Assembly: GCA_027082895.1 (NCBI GenBank)
Contig: JALWTJ010000178.1
Location: 1-7,150, forward strand
Direction: 5' to 3'
DNA from: Hyphomicrobiales bacterium
Lineage (GTDB): Bacteria > Pseudomonadota > Alphaproteobacteria > Rhizobiales > Devosiaceae
DNA length: 7,150 nt
The notes under the pieces were generated by a model. That model made no database searches. It was given only the letters and a program-made list of their open reading frames with translations, and was not told the origin of the DNA. Below, one piece after another: positions 1-4,305 of this stretch (its first letter is position 1; every line of letters starts with the position of its first letter). The position numbers were made by a program, and so were the translations under genes.

Positions 1-367
1 GCTCATTGGTGCGGCCAGGAACGGATCCACGGGAATTCTTCTGCCGGCTGGTGTGGGTTCGGGGGGTATCCTGGGCCTGGGGTGCATAGATTGCGCTTTC
101 CACCACAAGATCATTGTTGGGGGAGATCAGGATCAGGTGTTCCACGTCGTCGCGGCGGATCAGCATCAGGCTTTTGCGGTTGTCCAGGGCCATGGTGTCG
201 ACGATGGACAGGCGGCGTTGCCGGCCCCGCACGATATTGGAGGAGGCACCGAACAGCAGTTTGAGCAGCCATACGCCCCCCACGATCAGCACCAGAACGA
301 TGATCAGGGCAAAGCCCACTGTCCAGATGTTGGTCTGCGTGCCGAAAATGCTCGTTAGAAAACCCAC
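1..367 (-). CDS. fliO: Flagellar biosynthetic protein FliO, 3' end cut by the window edge
   Basis: FliO is a small inner-membrane protein that stabilises FliP during assembly of the flagellar type III export gate. About 122 residues are visible, with no stop before the window edge. The protein starts MGFLTSIFG, has one strongly hydrophobic segment at about residues 14-38, then a basic stretch (RGRQRR, 47-52), then the FliO cytoplasmic core at about 51-93: RRLSIVDTMALDNRKSLMLI followed by RRDDVEHLILI and DLVVESAI. The tail is polar and low in complexity. The start is GTG at 367: the frame has no ATG, GTG or TTG between it and the upstream in-frame stop, and AGAGGA lies 9 bases before it on the minus strand. 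The gene is transcribed away from flgB across a 213-base divergent region. fliP is the expected next gene beyond the left edge, which is inference. Confidence 0.88.
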   Translation of the reverse strand, partial: MGFLTSIFGTQTNIWTVGFALIIVLVLIVGGVWLLKLLFGASSNIVRGRQRRLSIVDTMALDNRKSLMLIRRDDVEHLILISPNNDLVVESAIYAPQAQDTPRTHTSRQKNSRGSVPGRTNE

Positions 368-427
368 GATACCGGTTCCTCTTCTGGTTGCGCGACCACT
401 TTCCCCTTCCCGGACCGAATGCGGGGT

Positions 428-432
428 GAATC
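428..432. promoter_or_regulatory. GANTC (CcrM-type) methylation motif, GAATC
   Basis: This is a GANTC motif in the fliO/flgB divergent region, 75 bases upstream of the CtrA box. In alphaproteobacteria with CcrM, GANTC adenine methylation can control transcription through GcrA. Whether this organism has CcrM is not shown by the window. Confidence 0.4.
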
Positions 433-457
433 AGGGGGAACATTTTGCCCAGCTTAC

Positions 458-491
458 GCCCAAATTGAGGCAGGTGCAGGCAGATTTGGGC
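458..491. repeat. 8-bp inverted repeat in the fliO/flgB divergent region
   Basis: GCCCAAAT (458-465) and ATTTGGGC (484-491) are perfect reverse complements separated by 18 bases. The spacer contains the small direct repeat GCAGGTGCAGG. It lies just upstream of the CtrA box. It could be an operator for a dimeric regulator or an RNA hairpin if transcribed. No known regulator is recognised. Confidence 0.45.
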
Positions 492-506
492 ATTTGTTCA
501 CCGAAA

Positions 507-522
507 TTAACGCTCTGTTAAC
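507..522. promoter_or_regulatory. CtrA binding box upstream of flgB
   Basis: The sequence TTAACGCTCTGTTAAC fits the full CtrA consensus TTAA-N7-TTAA (half-sites 507-510 and 518-521) and carries the C that often follows the second half-site. A further lone TTAA half-site lies at 547-550. These three are the only TTAA tetranucleotides I found in this GC-rich window. The box ends 59 bases before the flgB start and 140 bases from the fliO start, so flgB is the more likely target. CtrA is the response regulator that controls flagellar genes in many alphaproteobacteria and is fed by CckA, which is encoded in this window. Binding and direction of control are inferred. Confidence 0.72.
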
Positions 523-529
523 CATGCGG

Positions 530-546
530 TGGGCAGAATTTGCCCA
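530..546. promoter_or_regulatory. 17-base inverted repeat between the CtrA box and flgB
   Basis: TGGGCA (530-535) and TGCCCA (541-546) are perfect reverse complements with a 5-base AT-rich spacer (GAATT). The repeat lies 8 bases after the CtrA box and 34 bases before the flgB start. The same hexamer also occurs singly at 446-451 (TGCCCA) and 487-492 (TGGGCA). It could be an operator for a second regulator or a leader hairpin. It resembles a sigma-54 promoter but has the wrong internal spacing. Confidence 0.5.
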
Positions 547-560
547 TTAAACACAATGTC

Positions 561-565
561 GAGTC
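561..565. promoter_or_regulatory. GANTC (CcrM-type) methylation motif, GAGTC
   Basis: This GANTC motif lies 15 bases before the flgB start codon and downstream of the CtrA box, inside the probable flgB leader or promoter. Its methylation state could tie flgB transcription to replication; that role is inferred. Confidence 0.4.
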
Positions 566-580
566 TGAAGGGGTGCCGTC

Positions 581-991
581 ATGGCCATCAGTGATCTGCC
601 GATCCTTGCCGCGATCAAGGGCAAGATGAACTGGCATCAGGCGCGTCAGAAACTGCTGGCGGAAAATATCGCCAACGCGGAAACGCCCGGCTACAGGGGG
701 CGGGATCTTGCCCCTTACAGTTTCGAGGCGATGGTCAAGGAAAGCAGCGCCGGAGTGCTGGTAACGCGCACCACACAGCCGGGGCACATTGCCACCAGCA
801 TGACCGGGGGCAGTTCGTCCGGCTTCGGGGCAAGGGACATGAAGAATTTCGAGGTCACACCGGAAGGGAACGGGGTGGTTCTGGAAGATGAAATGATGAA
901 GCTGACCGCCAACCAGATGGACTATCAGGCGGCGACGTCTCTTTATTCGCGTTCCCTGAAGCTCATTCGCACGGCATTGGGCCGTTCGTGA
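581..991 (+). CDS. flgB: Flagellar basal-body rod protein FlgB
   Basis: FlgB is a proximal-rod subunit exported through the flagellar type III system and assembled just above the MS ring. The 136-residue length is typical for the family. The flagellar rod signature lies at residues 22-38 (ARQKLLAENIANAETPGY), within the N-terminal helix shared by rod, hook and filament-cap axial proteins. The C-terminal helix (about 100-133, with the LTANQMDYQAATSLYSRSL core) is the matching coiled-coil half. There is no signal peptide, as expected for a substrate of the flagellar exporter. The ATG at 581 is preceded by GAAGGGG at a suitable distance. This is the first gene of the run flgB-flgC-fliE-fliQ-fliR-flhB, 49 bases before flgC, and it lies directly downstream of the CtrA box at 507-522. 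Confidence 0.96.
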   Translation: MAISDLPILAAIKGKMNWHQARQKLLAENIANAETPGYRGRDLAPYSFEAMVKESSAGVLVTRTTQPGHIATSMTGGSSSGFGARDMKNFEVTPEGNGVVLEDEMMKLTANQMDYQAATSLYSRSLKLIRTALGRS

Positions 992-1040
992 GAATGGCAG
1001 GCATTTGGGATTGTTACGGGATTGATGAAGGGAACAGGTC

Positions 1041-1454
1041 ATGAGTGATTTTTCCAATTCCCTCAAGATTGCCGCGGGCGGACTGCATGCCCAGTCGGCC
1101 CGGATGCGGGTCATAGCGGAAAATCTGGCCAATGCGGATTCGGCGGGCAAGACGCCGGGGGAGGATCCCTACCGGCGCAAGATTCCTACCTTTCGGGCGG
1201 AATTTGATCGTTCCATGGATGCCTACAATGTGCGGGTGGGGCGCATGGTGCTGGATCAGAGCGCCTTTGATACCCGCTATGAGCCGGGCCATCCGGCGGC
1301 CGATGCGCAAGGGTTCGTGAAGTACCCCAACGTGGATCCGTTGATCGAATTGGCGGACATGCGCGAGGCGCAGCGTACCTATGAGGCCAACCTGAACGTG
1401 ATCCGTTCCTCGCGCACCATGTACGGGCAGACGCTGGATATCCTGAGAGTATAG
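1041..1454 (+). CDS. flgC: Flagellar basal-body rod protein FlgC
   Basis: FlgC is a proximal-rod subunit that polymerises with FlgB and FlgF between the MS ring and the distal rod. The 137-residue product has the rod signature near residues 20-47 (ARMRVIAENLANADS, then PYRRK), which replaces the ANxxTPGY form of FlgB as usual in FlgC. The C-terminal FlgC helix is at about 98-137 (VDPLIELADMREAQRTYEAN and the remainder to the end). Both ends match the family, so the gene is complete. The start ATG at 1041 has AGG six bases upstream within GGGAACAGG. It follows flgB by 49 bases and precedes fliE by 63, consistent with one transcript. Confidence 0.96.
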   Translation: MSDFSNSLKIAAGGLHAQSARMRVIAENLANADSAGKTPGEDPYRRKIPTFRAEFDRSMDAYNVRVGRMVLDQSAFDTRYEPGHPAADAQGFVKYPNVDPLIELADMREAQRTYEANLNVIRSSRTMYGQTLDILRV

Positions 1455-1517
1455 CTGAATTATTCTTCATTTTTGCCGTTGTTTATGCGGCTTTTCTAAC
1501 CAGATGGATCAACCGAA

Positions 1518-1841
1518 ATGACAATTCCCGTTTCTTCCGCAGCCCAGGCCTACGGCAATGTGGCCAAACTGGTGAACCAGGGGGGTGACACGTCGGCCAG
1601 TGCGCTGGATGGACAGAAGGGTGGAAACGGTTTTTCCGACATGCTGGCCCAGGCGGTGCAGGGCGTCGTTGACGGCGGCAACAATGCGGAAAAAATCTCC
1701 ATGGACATGCTCAACGGCAAGGCGGATGTGGTAGACATGGTCACGGCCGTTTCCGAATCGCAACTGGCGGTCGAAACCATGGTATCGGTTCGGGACCGGG
1801 TGATTTCCGCCTATGAGGAAATCATGCGCATGCCGATCTGA
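1518..1841 (+). CDS. fliE: Flagellar hook-basal body complex protein FliE
   Basis: FliE joins the MS ring (FliF) to the proximal rod and is among the first exported substrates. The 107-residue product has a variable, Gly/Ser-rich N-terminal half. Its conserved C-terminal half (about 61-107) holds the family core KADVVDMVTAVSESQLAVE followed by VRDRVISAYEEIMRMPI, close to the usual QVRNKLVEAYQEIMRM ending. The chosen ATG at 1518 has only a weak purine-rich upstream region. An ATG at 1504 is out of frame and meets TGA at 1519-1521 overlapping the fliE start, so it is not an alternative start. The gap to fliQ is 26 bases. Grouping with flgB and flgC fits its physical position beside them in the basal body. 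Confidence 0.94.
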   Translation: MTIPVSSAAQAYGNVAKLVNQGGDTSASALDGQKGGNGFSDMLAQAVQGVVDGGNNAEKISMDMLNGKADVVDMVTAVSESQLAVETMVSVRDRVISAYEEIMRMPI

Positions 1842-1867
1842 CGCCGGCAAGCGGGTGGAGAGGGTCG

Positions 1868-2134
1868 ATGAATGATGCGCTTGTTCTGGATGTGGCACGC
1901 GAAGGTTTGTGGGTCCTTATCCTGATTTCCTCGCCCATGATGGTCACCGGGCTGGTGGTGGGGGTGGTGATCGCCCTGTTCCAGGCCCTGACCCAGATTC
2001 AGGAAATGACGCTGGTTTTCGTACCCAAGATCATTGCCATTTTCGCGGTGATGATGATTGCCCTTCCCTTCATGGGCAGCACGCTGGGCGCCTATTTTCA
2101 GCGCATGGCCGACCTGATCGTGGCAAGCGGATGA
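1868..2134 (+). CDS. fliQ: Flagellar export gate protein FliQ
   Basis: FliQ is a small helical-hairpin membrane protein, present in several copies in the FliP-FliQ-FliR export gate inside the MS ring. The 88-residue product is of standard length and has two hydrophobic segments at about 14-37 and 52-75. They flank the highly conserved loop containing ALFQALTQIQEMTLVFVPKI. The N-terminus (MNDALVLDVAREGLWV) and the segment ISSPMMVTGLVVGVVIALFQ are characteristic of the FliQ/SctS family, and the flanking flagellar genes point to the flagellar rather than the injectisome paralogue. The ATG at 1868 follows GGAGAGGG. It lies 26 bases after fliE and 43 before fliR. Confidence 0.96.
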   Translation: MNDALVLDVAREGLWVLILISSPMMVTGLVVGVVIALFQALTQIQEMTLVFVPKIIAIFAVMMIALPFMGSTLGAYFQRMADLIVASG

Positions 2135-2177
2135 GGGGTTTGGCAGTTTCGTTGCGGGAGCACCAAAGGGGGGGAAG

Positions 2178-2945
2178 ATGACCCTTTCCCTTGGCTGGCT
2201 GCCCCAGACCGCCTTTTTCTACATGCTGATCTTTGCCCGGGTCGGTACCATGATCATGCTGGCGCCCGCCTTTGGCGAGGCAAGCATTCCTTCCCGCCTG
2301 CGCCTCTCGTTCGCCCTGTTGCTGACGCTGGTCTTCTTTCCGCTTGTGACCCCGAAGCTGCCCGCCCTGCCGCTGGGGCTGATCGGCATGGGCGTGCTGG
2401 TGCTGCGCGAGATCGTTGTCGGCCTCATTCTGGGCACCATTGCCCGGCTGGTGGTGGTGGCCACCCAGACGGCGGGGGCAATCATTGCCTTTCAGGCCGG
2501 GCTGAGCATGGCTCAGGCCAATGATCCCTCGCAGCCGGGGGTGCAGGGGGCGATGGTGGGCAATTTCCTGACGGTTCTGGGCATTACGCTGGTTTTTGCC
2601 ACCAACCTGCATCATCTGGTGCTGGCGGCGATCCATGACAGCTATTCCTATTTCCCGGTGACCGGTTCCCTGATGCTGGAGGATGCGGCTTTCGGAGCGG
2701 TGGACGCGGTTGCCGAAGCGTTCATCATCGGCGTGCAGATGGCGGCGCCGTTCATCCTGTTCGGGCTGGTGTTCTATCTGGGGCTGGGGCTTCTGGCCCG
2801 GCTGATGCCGCAATTGCAGGTGCTGTTCATTGCCATGCCGGCCAATGTGGGGCTGGGGCTGGTTTTGCTCATGGTGCTGCTGGTTTCGATGATGGGATGG
2901 TACCTTTCCCATTTCGAATCCCATTTTTCCATGCTCAGGTTCTAG
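2178..2945 (+). CDS. fliR: Flagellar export gate protein FliR
   Basis: FliR is the single-copy subunit that completes the FliP5-FliQ4-FliR1 export gate in the inner membrane. The 255-residue product is of usual family length and strongly hydrophobic, with several membrane-type segments. Family hallmarks are the N-terminal FARVGTMIMLAPAFGE (about 19-34), the central FQAGLSMAQANDP (105-117), and the C-terminal LMPQLQVLFIAMPANVG (about 209-225). The start ATG at 2178 is preceded by the purine-rich AAAGGGGGGGAAG. The stop at 2943-2945 lies only 18 bases before flhB, so the two are almost certainly cotranscribed. No disruption is visible. Confidence 0.96.
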   Translation: MTLSLGWLPQTAFFYMLIFARVGTMIMLAPAFGEASIPSRLRLSFALLLTLVFFPLVTPKLPALPLGLIGMGVLVLREIVVGLILGTIARLVVVATQTAGAIIAFQAGLSMAQANDPSQPGVQGAMVGNFLTVLGITLVFATNLHHLVLAAIHDSYSYFPVTGSLMLEDAAFGAVDAVAEAFIIGVQMAAPFILFGLVFYLGLGLLARLMPQLQVLFIAMPANVGLGLVLLMVLLVSMMGWYLSHFESHFSMLRF

Positions 2946-2963
2946 GGGCGCGGGGGGAAAGGC

Positions 2964-4079
2964 ATGGCGGATCAACCGGAAAAATCGGAAAAGACAGAGG
3001 ATCCTTCTGACTTCAAGCTGAGTGAAGCGCACAAGAAGGGGGACGTGGCCAAGAGTCAGGAAGTGACCACCTGGTTCATGCTTCTGGGCTCGGCCATGCT
3101 GTTTTCCCTTCTGGCCCCGTCGGCAACCACCACCATCATGGGGCAGTTGAAGGTGGTGATGGCCAATGCGGACCAGTACCGGCTGGAAGGGGCCGGGATT
3201 CAGGTTCTGTTCAACGGGCTGGCCGGCACGGTGCTGGTGACAGCCCTGCTGCCTCTTGGCCTGATGGCCCTGTTCGGGGTGGCGGCCAATCTGGTTCAGC
3301 ACAAGCCGGTATGGTCCGCGGACCCGCTGAAACCCAAATTTTCCAAGATTTCGCCGCTGGCGGGGGCCAAGCGCATCTTTTCCGCCCAGGGCATGGTGAA
3401 TTTTGCCAAGGGCCTGCTCAAGCTGAGTGCGGTGGCGGGGGTCATCTTCTTCGTGCTGTGGGGGGAAAGGGACCGGCTGGACACGTTGATGACGGAAGAT
3501 CTGGCGCTGCTCATGGCCAGTTTCGAGGCGCTGGGAATCAAGGTGTTCATTGCCACCCTGATCATTGTCACCATCGTTGCCATTGCCGATTTCCTGTTCC
3601 AGAAAAACCAGTGGTGGGAAAAGCAGAAGATGACGGTCAAGGAGGTCCGGGACGAGCACAAGAACATGGAGGGCGATCCCAAGATCAAGCAGAAGATCCG
3701 CCAGATCCGGTCCGAGCGTTCGCGCAAGCGAATGATGACGGCGGTGCCCGATGCCACGGTGGTCATTACCAACCCGACCCATTTTGCGGTGGCCCTCAAG
3801 TATGAACCGGATATGGCGGCGCCGGTATGCGTCGCCAAGGGGGCGGATTCCCTTGCCTTCCGTATCCGCACGCTGGCGGGTGAAAGCGATGTTCCCATCG
3901 TTGAAAACCCGCCCCTGGCGCGGGCTCTTTATGCCAGCGTGGATGTGGATGAAACGGTGCCGACCGAGCATTTCCGGGCCGTGGCACAGGTTATCGGCTA
4001 TGTGATGCAGCTCAAGCAGAAGGCGGCGTGGCGGACCGGTTCGGGCTCGCAAGGGACCGAGGGTGGTTCGGTGTCCTAG
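2964..4079 (+). CDS. flhB: Flagellar export switch protein FlhB
   Basis: FlhB gates substrate specificity of the flagellar export apparatus, switching from rod/hook to filament substrates after self-cleavage. The 371-residue product starts with the conserved EKTEDPSDFKLSEAHKKGDV (9-28). It has four membrane segments at about 36-58, 86-110, 150-166 and 190-212, then a basic linker and a cytoplasmic domain. The self-cleavage motif NPTH is intact at residues 270-273, within VVITNPTHFAVALKY, so cleavage between N270 and P271 is expected. The tail after about 350 is polar and Gly/Ser-rich, as is common for this family. The ATG at 2964 follows GGGGGGAAAGG. It is the last gene of the tight flagellar run; 226 bases separate it from cckA, and I see no clear terminator between them. 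Confidence 0.97.
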   Translation: MADQPEKSEKTEDPSDFKLSEAHKKGDVAKSQEVTTWFMLLGSAMLFSLLAPSATTTIMGQLKVVMANADQYRLEGAGIQVLFNGLAGTVLVTALLPLGLMALFGVAANLVQHKPVWSADPLKPKFSKISPLAGAKRIFSAQGMVNFAKGLLKLSAVAGVIFFVLWGERDRLDTLMTEDLALLMASFEALGIKVFIATLIIVTIVAIADFLFQKNQWWEKQKMTVKEVRDEHKNMEGDPKIKQKIRQIRSERSRKRMMTAVPDATVVITNPTHFAVALKYEPDMAAPVCVAKGADSLAFRIRTLAGESDVPIVENPPLARALYASVDVDETVPTEHFRAVAQVIGYVMQLKQKAAWRTGSGSQGTEGGSVS

Positions 4080-4158
4080 CATGGTCGCGGCCCATGTGGG
4101 ACGGTGTGCGGCGCGAGAGAGGATAAAATGGGGGTGAGGGAGCGAATTATTTGCCGCT

Positions 4159-4163
4159 GACTC
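4159..4163. promoter_or_regulatory. GANTC (CcrM-type) methylation motif, GACTC
   Basis: This is the first of two GANTC motifs in the 226-base region upstream of cckA. It partners with the one at 4206-4210, 47 bases further on. A CcrM/GcrA role is possible but inferred. Confidence 0.4.
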
Positions 4164-4205
4164 TACCCAAGGGGCGCTGGCATTTGCTACCAATTCCAGG
4201 CGACT

Positions 4206-4210
4206 GATTC
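4206..4210. promoter_or_regulatory. GANTC (CcrM-type) methylation motif, GATTC
   Basis: This is the second GANTC motif upstream of cckA, 95 bases before the start codon and so within promoter range. A CcrM/GcrA role is possible but inferred. Confidence 0.4.
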
Positions 4211-4264
4211 GTTTTGGTCGGATTTGGGGGAAACGTCACGATATTACCCGCACTCGGCATGTTC

Positions 4265-4281
4265 GCGATGATCTGCATCGC
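4265..4281. promoter_or_regulatory. 17-base perfect inverted repeat just upstream of cckA
   Basis: GCGATG (4265-4270) and CATCGC (4276-4281) are perfect reverse complements around the 5-base spacer ATCTG, 24 bases before the cckA start. The site could be an operator or a leader hairpin affecting translation. Its 6-5-6 geometry equals that of the repeat before flgB, but the sequence differs. Confidence 0.45.
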
Positions 4282-4305
4282 TTTACTACAGGTTGTATCT
4301 GTCGA

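Larger units (their letters stand above)
4080..4305. other. flhB-cckA intergenic region (probable cckA promoter and leader)
   Basis: These 226 bases hold no convincing gene. GC content and third-position GC fall well below the flanking genes. The stretch contains two GANTC motifs, a perfect 6-5-6 inverted repeat and a 10-codon reading frame at 4128-4160 with a good upstream AGAGAGG. I see no strong -35/-10 pair and no hairpin-plus-T-run terminator after flhB, so cckA may have its own promoter here, receive read-through from flhB, or both. Confidence 0.55.

Noticed and set aside
111..443. A 110-codon minus-strand frame overlapping fliO
   Set aside because: The fliO frame in the same DNA gives a membrane segment and the FliO core; this frame gives an Arg/Pro-rich product without family features.
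530..543. Possible sigma-54 promoter (TGGGCA...TTTGC) before flgB
   Set aside because: There are 9 bases between the GG and GC elements instead of the 10 that sigma-54 promoters require, and the -24 element is TGGGCA rather than TGGCAC.
1475..1495. GCCG-N9-CGGC followed by TTTT between flgC and fliE, terminator-like
   Set aside because: The stem has only four pairs and lies inside a run of genes that must be transcribed together. At most it is a weak pause site.
1504..1521. Five-codon frame whose TGA overlaps the fliE start
   Set aside because: It has no ribosome binding sequence upstream and is too short to separate from chance.
2070..4193. A 707-codon open frame on the minus strand across fliR and flhB
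   Set aside because: It is antisense to two intact, well-recognised genes. Its product is rich in His, Gln, Arg and Pro with no domain, as expected for the mirror frame of GC-rich coding DNA.
4177..4199. CTGG...CCAG inverted repeat upstream of cckA
   Set aside because: It has only four pairs around a 15-base loop, as expected by chance.
4138..4305. Open frame continuing 56 codons upstream of the chosen cckA start
   Set aside because: It contains no ATG, GTG or TTG, and its third-position GC is about 40 percent, far below that of the genes. It is not part of CckA unless initiation is non-standard.
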